Assembly (NCBI RefSeq): GCF_003696345.1
Contig: NZ_RFLX01000003.1
Span: 310,001-374,000, forward strand
Direction of reading: 5' to 3'
DNA length: 64,000 nt
Source of the DNA: Teichococcus wenyumeiae
GTDB lineage: Bacteria > Pseudomonadota > Alphaproteobacteria > Acetobacterales > Acetobacteraceae
Made by a program: the position numbers and the translations under genes. Shown here one piece after another: positions 15,931-25,447 of this stretch. Each line of letters begins with the position of its first letter. Within the stretch, counting starts at the first letter, position 1. The notes under the pieces are model-generated. The model saw only the letters and a program-made list of their open reading frames with translations, did no database searches and was not told the DNA's origin.

Positions 15931-16041
15931 TCATTCTTCGGGGCGCAGTTCGCCGCTTTCCATCAGCTCGAACCACATCGCATTCAGAACGGCGAAGGCG
16001 TATGCGAGGGGAAGGCCCAGCAGCCACGCGAAGTACCACAT
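15931..16041 (-). CDS. cydX: Cytochrome bd oxidase small subunit CydX
   Basis: This very short gene encodes 36 residues (MWYFAWLLGLPLAYAFAVLN then AMWFELMESG), one membrane helix followed by a polar tail. This matches CydX/YbgT, the small subunit that stabilises the haem groups of the bd-type quinol oxidase in the inner membrane; the conserved N-terminal MWYFAW and the Glu after the helix are present. It starts 17 bases after the cydB stop with an AAAGGA ribosome binding site, as last gene of the cydDCAB operon. Confidence 0.92.
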   Translation of the reverse strand: MWYFAWLLGLPLAYAFAVLNAMWFELMESGELRPEE

Positions 16042-16057
16042 CGCTTTCGATCCTTTC

Positions 16058-17212
16058 TCAGTAGACGGTTTCGCTGTTGCTGCGGACCATCGTCTCATCG
16101 ACCTTGCCCCAGAGCACCCGGTAGACCCAGGTGGTGTAGGCCAGGATGATCGGCATGAAGACGACGGCGCCCACCAGCATGATGAACAGCGTCAGGTGGG
16201 AGGAGGAGCTGTCCCAGACCGTGAGGCTGGAGCGCGGGTCGATCGAGGACGGCAGGATGAAGGGGAACATCGACAGGCCGACGGTCGAGATGATCCCGAA
16301 GACCGAGAGCTTACTGCTCAGCAGGGTCAGCACCTCGCGCTGGCCGCGCATGCCCAGGAAGGCGCCCAGCGCACCCAGGAAGCCGAAGGCGGGCGCCACC
16401 AGCATCCAGGGATGCGCCGCGTAATTGGCGAACCATGCGCCGCCCTCGCGCACCACGCTCTTCAGCAGTGGGTTGGAGGGGCCGTCGGTAACGACCTGGC
16501 TGGTGATGCGGTAGCCATCCACGAAGAGCCACAGCGCCAGCCCGCCGAGCGCGAAGAGCACCACCACCGCCAGCGCCGCGATGCTGCCATAGGCACGGCC
16601 ACGCGCCGCCACCGGGCCGCTGGCCTTCAGCGACAGCCAGGCGCCGCCATGCATCACCATCATGCTGAGCGACAGCAGGCCACAGAGCAGGGCGAAGGGA
16701 TTCAGCAGCCCGAAGAAGGAGCCTTCGTAGCGGGCGAACATTGTGTCCTCGAAGCGGAAGGGCACGCCCTGCAGGGCATTGCCGACCGCAACGCCGAAGA
16801 TCAGCGCCGGCACGAAGCCACCGATGAAGAGCGCCCAGTCCCAGCCATTGCGCCAGCGCGCCTCGGGCCGCTTGCTGCGGTACTTGAAGCCCACCGGCCG
16901 CAGGATCAGCGCCGCCAGCACCACGAACATCGCCAGGTAGAAGCCGGAGAAGGACACGGCGTAGAGCGGCGGCCAGGCAGCGAAGATGGCGCCGCCGCCG
17001 AGGATCAGCCAGACCTGGTTGCCTTCCCAGACCGGGCCGATGGTGTTGATGGCCACGCGGCGCTCCATATCGGTGCGCGCGGCGAAGGGCAGCAGGGCGC
17101 CGACGCCGAGGTCAAAGCCATCGGTCACGGCGAAGCCGATCAACAGCACGCCCAGCAGCCCCCACCAGAGGATGCGCAGCGTGGTGTAGTCGAGGAGTTC
17201 GTGCAGGATCAT
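16058..17212 (-). CDS. cydB: Cytochrome bd ubiquinol oxidase subunit II
   Basis: The 384-residue membrane protein has the typical CydB start ([20 protein letters not shown], then LGVGALLPF) and [20 protein letters not shown], with about eight to nine hydrophobic segments. With CydA it forms the bd-type oxidase that reduces oxygen with electrons from ubiquinol, working at low oxygen and resisting cyanide and nitric oxide. It follows cydA by 6 bases and precedes cydX, so all three subunits are co-expressed. Confidence 0.96.
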   Translation of the reverse strand: MILHELLDYTTLRILWWGLLGVLLIGFAVTDGFDLGVGALLPFAARTDMERRVAINTIGPVWEGNQVWLILGGGAIFAAWPPLYAVSFSGFYLAMFVVLAALILRPVGFKYRSKRPEARWRNGWDWALFIGGFVPALIFGVAVGNALQGVPFRFEDTMFARYEGSFFGLLNPFALLCGLLSLSMMVMHGGAWLSLKASGPVAARGRAYGSIAALAVVVLFALGGLALWLFVDGYRITSQVVTDGPSNPLLKSVVREGGAWFANYAAHPWMLVAPAFGFLGALGAFLGMRGQREVLTLLSSKLSVFGIISTVGLSMFPFILPSSIDPRSSLTVWDSSSSHLTLFIMLVGAVVFMPIILAYTTWVYRVLWGKVDETMVRSNSETVY

Positions 17213-17218
17213 GACAGG

Positions 17219-18817
17219 TCACTCCGCCGGGAGGGGCGCGGGAATGCCGGCGCCCGGCTGCGGCACGTTGCTGCTGGGGCGGGGATTTGCGGGCTCGAAG
17301 GTCGGGCCCTTGCGGATGGCCTTGAGCATCAGGCCCATCTCTATGATGGCCAGCACGGTGTAGATCACCACGAAGCCCATGATGGTCAGCAGCACCTGGG
17401 TGATGCCGAGGTCGGACACGGCGGCGGCGGTGGGCAGCACGCCTTCGATGATCCAGGGCTGGCGGCCGAATTCGGCGACGAACCAGCCGCATTCGCTGGC
17501 GACCCAGGGCAGCGGGATGGCGAAGACGGCCACCCACAGCAGCCAGGGATGGGCATCCAGCCGGCGCCGGGCCGAGAGGTAGAAGAAGGTGCCGGTCAGC
17601 AGGATAAAGAAGACGCCGAGGCCGACCATGATGCGGAAGGTCCAGAACAGCGGCCCGACCTGCGGCACGGTGTCCCAGGCGGCCTGGCTGATCTGCGCGT
17701 CCGTGGCCTGGCGCGGGTCATCCACGTAGCGGCGCAGCAGATAGGCATAGCCGAGCTGGCGGGCATTGGCCTCGAAGGTCTCGCTCACCGCCTGCGGCAC
17801 CTGGCTGCTGCCGGCCGCGCGGATGGCCTGCAGCGCGTCATAGGCCTTGATGCCTTCACGGATGCGCTCTTCCGCCAGCTTCACCAGGTCCACGATGCCG
17901 GGGATCTCGGTGTTCAGCGTGCGGGTGGCGATCAGGCCGGTCACGAAGGGGATGTGGATGGCGTAATGCGTCTCACGCGCTTCCTGGTCGGGGAAGCCGA
18001 AGGCGGTGAAGGGCGCCGGCGCGGGCTCGGTCTCCCACATGCCCTCGATGGCGGCCAGCTTCATCTTCTGGTGCTCGGTGGCCAGGTAGCCGCTCTCGTC
18101 GCCCAGCACGACGGCGGAGAGGGAGGCGGCGAGGCCGAAGGCAGCGGCCACGGTCATGGACCGCTTGGCCAGGGCGATGTGGCGGCCCTTCAGCAGGTAC
18201 CAGGCGGAGACGCCCAGCACGAAGAAGGCGGCGCAGACATAGCCGGCCGAGGCGGTATGGACGAACTTCGCCTGCGCCACGGGGTTGAAGATGACTTCCC
18301 AGAAGTCCGTCATCTCCATCCGCATGGTCTGCGGGTTGAAGGCGGCGCCCACCGGATTCTGCATCCAGCCATTGGCGATCAGGATCCAGAGCGCCGAGAA
18401 GTTGGAGCCCGCCGCGACCGCCCAGGTCGTCGCTAGATGCCCTAGCTTCGAGAGCTTGTCCCAGCCGAAGAAGAAGAGGCCGACGAAGGTAGCCTCAAGG
18501 AAGAAGGCCATCAGACCTTCGAGCGCCAGGGGTGCGCCGAAGATGTCCCCGACATAGTGGCTGTAGTAGCTCCAGTTCATGCCGAACTGGAATTCCATGG
18601 TCAGGCCGGTGGCGACGCCGAGCACGAAGTTGATGCCGAAGAGCGTGCCCCAGAACTGCGTCATCTGCCGCCAGATGGCGCGGCCGGTGGTGACGTAGAC
18701 TGTCTCCATGATGGCCAGGACGACGGATAGGCCGAGCGTCAGTGGCACGAAGAGGAAGTGGTAGAGAGCTGTCATCGCGAACTGGAATCGCGAGAGTGAG
18801 ACGACGTCGAGTTCCAT
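17219..18817 (-). CDS. cydA: Cytochrome bd ubiquinol oxidase subunit I
   Basis: The 532-residue membrane protein carries the haem groups and the quinol site of the bd oxidase. The N-terminal SRFQFAMTALYHFLFVPLTL holds the haem ligand His20. The quinol loop has the conserved GDESGYLATEHQKMKLAAIE, and it is extended (about residues 255-390) as in the long-loop subfamily of E. coli-type CydA. cydC lies upstream with a 73-base gap and cydB 6 bases downstream. A second, different subunit I gene begins at the right edge of this window. Confidence 0.96.
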   Translation of the reverse strand: MELDVVSLSRFQFAMTALYHFLFVPLTLGLSVVLAIMETVYVTTGRAIWRQMTQFWGTLFGINFVLGVATGLTMEFQFGMNWSYYSHYVGDIFGAPLALEGLMAFFLEATFVGLFFFGWDKLSKLGHLATTWAVAAGSNFSALWILIANGWMQNPVGAAFNPQTMRMEMTDFWEVIFNPVAQAKFVHTASAGYVCAAFFVLGVSAWYLLKGRHIALAKRSMTVAAAFGLAASLSAVVLGDESGYLATEHQKMKLAAIEGMWETEPAPAPFTAFGFPDQEARETHYAIHIPFVTGLIATRTLNTEIPGIVDLVKLAEERIREGIKAYDALQAIRAAGSSQVPQAVSETFEANARQLGYAYLLRRYVDDPRQATDAQISQAAWDTVPQVGPLFWTFRIMVGLGVFFILLTGTFFYLSARRRLDAHPWLLWVAVFAIPLPWVASECGWFVAEFGRQPWIIEGVLPTAAAVSDLGITQVLLTIMGFVVIYTVLAIIEMGLMLKAIRKGPTFEPANPRPSSNVPQPGAGIPAPLPAE

Positions 18818-18890
18818 CCGATCCGCGCCGTGCTACGGCGTCCTTTCGGTGTTGTGGCGCCGCCAGGGAGACGACGCCGGGGACAGAGCC

Positions 18891-20585
18891 TCAATCCGGC
18901 CGGAGCTGTTCCAGCAGGGCGAGGTAATCGGGGGTGCCACGGCGGGCCTCGGCAGCCACGCGCCCGCCGCGCAGCAGCACCAGCCGGTCGGCCAGCTCCG
19001 CTTCCCGCCGCAGATGCGTGACGACCAGGGTGCCGTGGCCGGCAAGGCGCGGCCGCAGCCGCCCGAGCAGGGCAAGGGCGGTTTCGCGGTCCAGGCCTTC
19101 GGTGGGTTCGTCCAGCAGCCAGAGCGGCGCGGGGCGCAGCAGGGCACGCGCCAGCATCAGGCGCCGCGCCTGGCCGGAGGAAAGGCCGAAGCCGCCTTCG
19201 CCAAGCTGCGTCGCTAACCCATCCGGCAGCGCGGCCACCACGGGGCCGAGGCCTGCGGCCTCCAGCGCCTCCATCAGCTCGGCATCCGTCGCGCGCGGGG
19301 CGGCCAGCAGCAGGTTGCCGCGCAGGCTGTCCTGGAAGAGTTCGGTGCGCTGGCTCATCCAGACGGTGCGAGGCTGCCCGGAGGCCAGGGAAGCATGGCC
19401 GCCTTCGGCCACGATCTCGCCAGAGAGCAGGGACAGGAGGGTGGACTTGCCCGCGCCGCTTTCGCCGACAAGGGCGACGCATTCACCAGCGCCGACATCC
19501 AGGCTGAAGTCGTCGAGCACCGGCTGCCGGGCTCCGGGGTAGCGCAGCCGCAGGTGGCGCAGGTGCAGCGCCAGCCCGGCGGGTGCCACCGGCAGCGGCT
19601 GGGCCGGCGCCGCCTGTTCCCGCAGGCGCGGTGCCAGGCGCCGGGCGGCCAGCAATGCGCGGCCGAGTTCCAGTGCCCCGCGCCGCAGCGGCGCGAAGGC
19701 TTCCAGCACCGCCATGGCCGCCAGCAGCGCCAGGGCTGCAATGGGGGCCGAGATGACGCCCTGCGCGGCAAGGGGCGCGGCGATCAGCAGGGTTCCTACC
19801 AGCGCCGCCTGTCCCGCCAGGAACAGCAGTGCCGCGCCACGTGTCTCCAGCCGGTTCAGCGTGTCCTCGGCGGCCGCGAGGCGGGTATCGGCGGCCATGA
19901 TCGAAGCAGCCTGGGCACTGGTGCGGCCGGCCATCAGCAGATCCACCTGCCCCTGGGCCGCATCAATGGCGCGCGAGCGCAGCGCCTCGATGGCAGCGGC
20001 GCGGCGGCGGCCGGGGCGCAGGGCCGCGCGGGCGATCCACCAGGGCAGCAGGCCGCCGGCCAGCGGCAGCAGCACCAGCAGCGGCCAGGCCAGCGCGGGC
20101 GCGGCCAGCCACAGCCCGGCCAGCACCGCCAGGGACACCAGAAGGGCAGCGGTCAGCGGCGCCAGCACGCGGAGGTAAAGGCTGTCCAGCGCATCGACCT
20201 CAGAGGTCAGGCGGAACAGCAGGCGGGCAGGGCGGCGCTGCAGGGCCTCGGCGCCCTCGGTGGTGGCGTGGCCACGGAACAGGCGCTCCCGCAGGCCAGC
20301 CAGCACGCGCAGGGTGGCGTCATGCGTCACCAGACGCTCGCCATAGCGGGCACCGGTGCGGACAAGCGCCAGCAGCCGGATGCCCGCGCCCGGGATGAAG
20401 ACATCGAAGGCCAGGGCGGCGCTGGTAAGACCGGCCAGGGCAGTCGCGGTGATGAACCAGCCGGACAGGCCCAGCAGGGCGATGCCCGCCAGCAGCGTCA
20501 TGGCCATCATGGCGGCGCCACCGAGCAGGGCGGAGCGCCGCTCCTGCCAGAACAGGGCCATGATCGGGGAAAGGGGCTTCATCAC
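18891..20585 (-). CDS. cydC: Heterodimeric ABC transporter CydC for bd-oxidase assembly
   Basis: The 564-residue protein fuses six membrane helices (residues about 15-310) with a C-terminal nucleotide-binding domain: Walker A GESGAGKSTLL, signature FGLSSGQARRLMLAR and Walker B LWLLDEPTEGLD. With CydD it exports cysteine and glutathione (or haem-linked reductant) across the inner membrane, needed to insert haem into the bd oxidase. The signature deviates from the canonical LSGGQ by one Ser, common in CydC. Its start overlaps the cydD stop by ATGA. Confidence 0.93.
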   Translation of the reverse strand: MMKPLSPIMALFWQERRSALLGGAAMMAMTLLAGIALLGLSGWFITATALAGLTSAALAFDVFIPGAGIRLLALVRTGARYGERLVTHDATLRVLAGLRERLFRGHATTEGAEALQRRPARLLFRLTSEVDALDSLYLRVLAPLTAALLVSLAVLAGLWLAAPALAWPLLVLLPLAGGLLPWWIARAALRPGRRRAAAIEALRSRAIDAAQGQVDLLMAGRTSAQAASIMAADTRLAAAEDTLNRLETRGAALLFLAGQAALVGTLLIAAPLAAQGVISAPIAALALLAAMAVLEAFAPLRRGALELGRALLAARRLAPRLREQAAPAQPLPVAPAGLALHLRHLRLRYPGARQPVLDDFSLDVGAGECVALVGESGAGKSTLLSLLSGEIVAEGGHASLASGQPRTVWMSQRTELFQDSLRGNLLLAAPRATDAELMEALEAAGLGPVVAALPDGLATQLGEGGFGLSSGQARRLMLARALLRPAPLWLLDEPTEGLDRETALALLGRLRPRLAGHGTLVVTHLRREAELADRLVLLRGGRVAAEARRGTPDYLALLEQLRPD

Positions 20586-22258
20586 AGCGTCACCACACGG
20601 TCCATGCGGGCCGCCAGAGCGGGGTCGTGGGTGGCCACCAGCAGGGTCTTGCCCTGCGCCAGCCGCAACAGGCCATCGGTCACGGCAGCGGCGCTGTGCT
20701 GGTCCAGATGCGCCGTGGGCTCATCCGCCAGCACCAGCCCGGCGTTGGGGTTCAGCGCCGCGCGGGCGAGGGCGACCCGCCGGGCCTCGCCGCCGGAGAG
20801 CCCAAGGCCGCCTTCCGCCATCAGGCTGCGGAGGCCACCGGGGCGGCGGGCGACGATCTCGTCGGCGGAGGCCAGCCGCAGCGCCCCTTCCATCGCCCCG
20901 GCCGCAGGCTGTTCACGCCCCAGCAGCAGGTTGGATTGCAGGGAGCCGGCGAAGAAATGCGGCGCCGCGCCAAGCCAGGCCATGCGTCCGCGGGCGGTGG
21001 CGATGCTCTGTGCGTCGAGGAAGGCATCGTCGAAGAAGATGTCACCCTGGTCCGGCCGCAGCAGGCCGGCGGCCAGGGCCAGCAGCGTGGACTTGCCGGA
21101 GCCGCTGGGGCCAAGCAGCGCCACCTTCTCGCCCGGGGCGATCTCCAGGCTGAAGCCTTCCACCACGGGGGCGGTGGCGCCCGCGTGGCGGAAGCTGACG
21201 GCGCGGAAAGCCAGCCCGGCGGCGCCGGTGCGGGGCGCCGGGGCGGCGGCCTGGCCCTTCGCGGGCAGCAGTACGGCGCCAGCCGGTGCGGAGAGCAGCG
21301 GAGCCAGCCCGGCCAGCGCGGCCTCGCCGGAGGCGCGGTCGTGGTAGGCGGCAGCGAAGTCGCGCAGCGGCTGGAAGAACTCCGGCGCCAGCAGCAGCAG
21401 GAACAGGCCTGCCGCCAGATCCAGCCGCGCGCCCCAGGCGCCGAAGGGCAACTGGCCAAGCAGATGGAAGCCGATGAAGGTCGCCACCATGGCCACGCCC
21501 AGCGCGGCGAAGAGCTCCAGCACGGCGGAGGACAGGAAAGCGATGCGCAGCACGGCCATGGTGCGGCGGCGCAGTTGCGCCGCGACGCCGCGCAGGCGCC
21601 CGGCGGTGCCATCCACCGCGTCAAAGGCCCGCAGCGTGGTCAGGCCACGCAGCCGGTCCAGCAGGAAGCCGTTCATGCCGCTCATGGCCGACATCTGCCG
21701 GTCGGCGGCGTCGCGCGCCTTGATCCCGATCAAAGCCATGAAGATCGGGATCAGCGGCGCCGCCAGCAGCAGCGCCAGCGCCGCCACCCAGCTTGTCCAG
21801 GCGATCACCAGGAGAATGACGGGCGGCACGATGGACATGCGCAGCCGCGCGGGATGCCAGCGGGTCAGCCAGGGCAGCAGGGCTTCGGCCTGTTCCGCCA
21901 TGCTGCTGGCGATGCTGCCGGAGGCGGGGCGGGACCGGTCAAAGGGTGAAAGACCGGGCAGGGCTTCCGCCGCCGCCTGCCGCAGGCCTGTCAGGATCGC
22001 CCGCGCTGCCCGGAAGGCACCGCGCGCCGCCAGGGCGTCCAGGCCGGCGCGAAGCAGCGCCAAGGCGCCGATGGCGATGGCAGGCCACAGTGCCTCGTCT
22101 GCCGAGGCCTCCGCGGCGATGCCGCCTACCGCCCGCGCCAGCAGCGCCGCCTGGGCAATCCAGAGCAGGCCGGCGACGGCCTGGAGCAGGCCGGCACGGC
22201 GGATACGGGACATCTCCCTGGGGAAGCGGGCTTCCAGCCTTGGCGTAGTCGCGGTCAT
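20582..22258 (-). CDS. cydD: Heterodimeric ABC transporter CydD for bd-oxidase assembly
   Basis: The 558-residue partner of CydC has an N-terminal six-helix transmembrane domain and a C-terminal ATPase with Walker A GPSGSGKSTLL, signature GLSGGEARRVALARAAL and Walker B LVLADEPTAHLD. The start at 22258 (MTATTPRLEARFP) is chosen because a longer upstream frame is low-complexity and unlike CydD. It is the first gene of the cydDCABX operon, so the promoter should lie in the 291-base gap before the divergent gene at 22550; I see no clear FNR-type site there. Confidence 0.93.
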   Translation of the reverse strand: MTATTPRLEARFPREMSRIRRAGLLQAVAGLLWIAQAALLARAVGGIAAEASADEALWPAIAIGALALLRAGLDALAARGAFRAARAILTGLRQAAAEALPGLSPFDRSRPASGSIASSMAEQAEALLPWLTRWHPARLRMSIVPPVILLVIAWTSWVAALALLLAAPLIPIFMALIGIKARDAADRQMSAMSGMNGFLLDRLRGLTTLRAFDAVDGTAGRLRGVAAQLRRRTMAVLRIAFLSSAVLELFAALGVAMVATFIGFHLLGQLPFGAWGARLDLAAGLFLLLLAPEFFQPLRDFAAAYHDRASGEAALAGLAPLLSAPAGAVLLPAKGQAAAPAPRTGAAGLAFRAVSFRHAGATAPVVEGFSLEIAPGEKVALLGPSGSGKSTLLALAAGLLRPDQGDIFFDDAFLDAQSIATARGRMAWLGAAPHFFAGSLQSNLLLGREQPAAGAMEGALRLASADEIVARRPGGLRSLMAEGGLGLSGGEARRVALARAALNPNAGLVLADEPTAHLDQHSAAAVTDGLLRLAQGKTLLVATHDPALAARMDRVVTL

Positions 22259-22549
22259 GTCATTGGGCCGGAGTGGTTCTGTGCAGCTCTGCGCGGTTCG
22301 GCGCCCTGCTGGCGCCCGCACTCCTTTTCGCGGCTGGCCGGGGGCGCGTCTTTGACCTGGCGCAAAGGGAGGTGGCCGCGCCGCAATTCCCCAGCCCAAG
22401 CCAGGAAGGGCGCGGCGTTGCCGCTATCGTGGCCATCCAGGCGCCTGCCCTTGCCGCATCGCAGCGGGAAGGGGGGTCGCCACCCTGCCCGGTTGGGCCT
22501 AGATTCACCGCGACCCTTGTTCCCCGCCTGCCAACGGAGAGGCCCCTTC

Positions 22550-24898
22550 ATGCCGGATTCTCTGCTTCCTGACCCGAGCCGCCTCAAGTTCGGCATCGGC
22601 CAGCCGGTCCCGCGCAACGAGGACCCTGTCCTGCTGCAAGGCCGGGGCCGCTATACCGATGACCTGCAGCTCCCCGGTCAGCTCTGGTGCGTGATCGTCC
22701 GCAGCCCCTATGCCCATGGCATCCTGAAGGGCATCGACACGGCGGCGGCGAAGGAGGTGCCTGGAGTCGTCGGCGTCTTCACCGCTGCCGACATGGCCGA
22801 ATACGGCACCCTGCACTGCATGATGCCCTCGCCGGGGCTGCAGGATATCCAGCGCCCGGTGCTGGCTTCCGACAAGGTGCGCTTCGTGGGCGACCCTATC
22901 GCCTTCGTGGTGGCTGAAACCAAGGAAGCGGCCAAGGACGGCGCCGAGGCCGTCTTCCCCGACATCGACCCGCTGCCCGTCGTGACCGAGGCCTCGGCCG
23001 CTGCCGCCCCTGGCGCGCCGCAGCTTTACGATGACGTCCCCGGCAACCTGGTGCAGGACTTCCATTCCGGCGATGCCACCAAGGTGGCGGAAGCCTTCGC
23101 GGGCGCCGCGCATGTCACCCGGCTGAACCTGCGCAACAACCGCATCGTTGTCAGCGCCATGGAGCCGCGCAGCGCGGTGGGCGAGTACGATGCTGCCAGC
23201 GGGCGCTACACGCTGCATGTCGGCAGCCAGGGCGTCTTCGGCATGCGCAATGCCATCGCCAAGGAACTGCTGAAGGTCCCGAACGACAAGCTGCGCGTCC
23301 TGACCGGCAATGTCGGCGGTTCCTTCGGCATGAAGGCCGGCGCATACCCGGAATACATCTGCCTGCTGCACGCGGCGAAGGTGCTCGGCCGTCCCGTGAA
23401 GTGGACGGATGAGCGCACGGGCTCCTTCCTGTCCGACTACCACGGCCGCGACCATGAGGTGACGGCGGAACTGGCGCTGGATGCCGAGGGCAAGTTCCTG
23501 GCGGTGCGCCTGACCTCCTTCGCCAATATGGGCGCCTATCTCAGCAATGTCGGCCCGCTGATGGGCACCGCCGGCTTCGGGCGGAACGTGCAGAGCAACT
23601 ACACGACACCGTTGATCGAGGTCTCCACCAAGAGCCTTGTCACCAATACGCCGCCGGTGACGGCCTATCGCGGCGCCGGCCGCCCCGAGGGCAACTACTT
23701 CATGGAGCGGCTGATCGAGGCCGCCGCGCAGGAGATGGGCATCAGCGCCATCGAGATGCGCCGGCGGAACCACATCAAGCCGGACCAGTTCCCCTATGCC
23801 GCCGCTTCCGGCAGCAAGTATGACGGCGGCGAGTTCAACGCGGTGCTGGACAAGGCGCTAGCCGCCGCCGACTGGGATGGCTTCGAGGCCCGCAAGGCGG
23901 AGAGCAAGGCGCGCGGCAGGCTGCGCGGCCGCGGCATCGGCAACTTCCTGGAGGCCACCGCGCCGCCGTCCAAGGAAATGGGCGGGCTGCGCTTCGGCGA
24001 GGACGGCAGCGTCACCATCATCACCGGCACGCTGGACTACGGGCAGGGGCACTGGACGCCCTTCGCGCAGGTGCTGCACCAGACGCTCGGCATTCCGTTC
24101 GACCGCATCAAGCTGGTCCAGGGCGATTCCGACAAGCTGATCGCCGGCGGCGGCACCGGCGGCTCCAAGTCGCTGATGGCCTCGGGCGCCGCCATCGTGG
24201 AGGCCTCGGCCAAGGTGGTGGACAAGGCGCGCATCGCCGCCGCCCATATGCTGGAGGCGGCCGAGGCGGATATCGAGTTCGACCCCCATGCCGAGGGCGG
24301 CGGGCGCTTCTCCATCGCCGGCACCGATCGTGGCCTGGACATCATGACCATCGCCGCCCGCCTGCGGGAAGCGAAGGACCTGCCGCCGGAGGTGCCGGAT
24401 ACGCTGGACGTCGACCATGTCTTCGACCAGGCGCCCTCCGCCTTCCCCAACGGCTGCCACGTGGTGGAACTGGAGGTGGACCCTGAGACCGGCGTGGTGC
24501 ACTTCGACCGCTATGTCACGGTCAACGATTTCGGCGTGATCGTGAATCCGCTGATGGTTGAGGGCCAGGCGCATGGCGGCATCGTGCAGGGCATCGGCCA
24601 AGCGCTGATGGAGCGGACCAACTACAGCGAGGACGGCCAGTTCCTGTCGGGCTCCTATTCCGACTACGCGGTGCCGCGCGCCGTGGATGTGCCGAGCTTC
24701 GAGTTCATCTCCCACGCCGTCCCGGCCAAGACCAACCCGCTGGGCGTCAAGGGCTGCGGCGAGGCCGGTTGCGCCGGCTCGCTGCCCGCGGTGATGAACG
24801 CGCTGGTGGACGCTTTGAGCGAATACGGCGTGAAGCACATCGACATGCCGGCGACGCCAGAAGTGGTCTGGCGCGCCATCCACCAGCAGGCCGCCTGA
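22550..24898 (+). CDS. Molybdenum hydroxylase large subunit (CoxL/xanthine-dehydrogenase family, form II type)
   Basis: The 782-residue protein belongs to the family binding the molybdopterin cofactor in CO dehydrogenase, aldehyde oxidase and xanthine dehydrogenase. Landmarks are GRGRYTDDLQLPG near the N-terminus, GNVGGSFGMKAGAYPEY, the active-site loop AYRGAGRPEG (about residue 371) and the cofactor-site stretch LGVKGCGEAGCAGSLPAV with its conserved Glu near the end. AYRGAGR is the form II motif, not AYxCSFR of authentic CO dehydrogenase, so CO is unlikely as substrate. No medium (FAD) or small (Fe-S) subunit gene is adjacent. A GGAGAGG ribosome binding site precedes the ATG at 22550. The substrate is unknown. 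Confidence 0.85.
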   Translation: MPDSLLPDPSRLKFGIGQPVPRNEDPVLLQGRGRYTDDLQLPGQLWCVIVRSPYAHGILKGIDTAAAKEVPGVVGVFTAADMAEYGTLHCMMPSPGLQDIQRPVLASDKVRFVGDPIAFVVAETKEAAKDGAEAVFPDIDPLPVVTEASAAAAPGAPQLYDDVPGNLVQDFHSGDATKVAEAFAGAAHVTRLNLRNNRIVVSAMEPRSAVGEYDAASGRYTLHVGSQGVFGMRNAIAKELLKVPNDKLRVLTGNVGGSFGMKAGAYPEYICLLHAAKVLGRPVKWTDERTGSFLSDYHGRDHEVTAELALDAEGKFLAVRLTSFANMGAYLSNVGPLMGTAGFGRNVQSNYTTPLIEVSTKSLVTNTPPVTAYRGAGRPEGNYFMERLIEAAAQEMGISAIEMRRRNHIKPDQFPYAAASGSKYDGGEFNAVLDKALAAADWDGFEARKAESKARGRLRGRGIGNFLEATAPPSKEMGGLRFGEDGSVTIITGTLDYGQGHWTPFAQVLHQTLGIPFDRIKLVQGDSDKLIAGGGTGGSKSLMASGAAIVEASAKVVDKARIAAAHMLEAAEADIEFDPHAEGGGRFSIAGTDRGLDIMTIAARLREAKDLPPEVPDTLDVDHVFDQAPSAFPNGCHVVELEVDPETGVVHFDRYVTVNDFGVIVNPLMVEGQAHGGIVQGIGQALMERTNYSEDGQFLSGSYSDYAVPRAVDVPSFEFISHAVPAKTNPLGVKGCGEAGCAGSLPAVMNALVDALSEYGVKHIDMPATPEVVWRAIHQQAA

Positions 24899-24912
24899 AG
24901 GAGAATACGCTT

Positions 24913-25377
24913 ATGCCCAACCCGCCCATCGGCTTCGCCCATGGCCTGACGCTCGCCGCCGCCAGCCGCATCGCGGAGGTCACCCTGGCCAAGGGGCGCG
25001 AGCTGGGGCTGGCGCCCCTGACCGTGGTGGTGCTGGACCAGGCCGCCCAGCCCAAGGCCCTGCTGCGGGAGGATGGCGCCAGCCTGCTGCGGCCGGAGAT
25101 CGCCATGGGCAAGGCCTTTGGTGCCATGGCCCTCGGCTTCGGCGGGCGGGAGCTGGCGCGGCGCTCGGCCAAGATGCCCGGCTTCATGAATGCCTTCTCC
25201 GACCTCTGCGGCGGCCGTGCCGTCCCGGTGCCGGGCGGCGTGCTGGTGCGCGATGCCAGCGGCACCATCCTGGGTGCCGTCGGCGTCTCGGGCGATGCCT
25301 CGGACAAGGATGAGGTCTGCGCCGTGGCCGGGATCGAGGCCGCCGGGCTGGTGGCGGATACCGGCGATCCTGAATAA
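24913..25377 (+). CDS. GlcG/HbpS-family haem-binding-like protein (DUF336)
   Basis: The 154-residue soluble protein is a GlcG/HbpS (DUF336) member: LTLAAASRIAEVTLAKGREL, LTVVVLDQAAQPKALLRED and the C-terminal GGVLVRDASGTILGAVGVSG and DEVCAVAGIEAAG. Members bind haem or cobalamin-like ligands or sit beside oxidoreductases. The ATG at 24913 follows an AAGGAGAA ribosome binding site that overlaps the end of the molybdenum hydroxylase gene, so the two are an operon and the protein may assist that enzyme. No signal peptide is seen. Its role here is inference. Confidence 0.8.
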   Translation: MPNPPIGFAHGLTLAAASRIAEVTLAKGRELGLAPLTVVVLDQAAQPKALLREDGASLLRPEIAMGKAFGAMALGFGGRELARRSAKMPGFMNAFSDLCGGRAVPVPGGVLVRDASGTILGAVGVSGDASDKDEVCAVAGIEAAGLVADTGDPE

Positions 25378-25447
25378 CTCTCCACCTATACCAAATCGCT
25401 CAGGGGTGGCCCTTGCAGGGCTACCCCACGCATGGGATGGCCGGTGA

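Noticed and set aside
16196-18436. 746-codon plus-strand open frame opposite cydAB
   Set aside because: Long antisense frames are expected in very GC-rich DNA; the translation is rich in His, Gln and Gly with no domain, and it is opposite well-supported genes.
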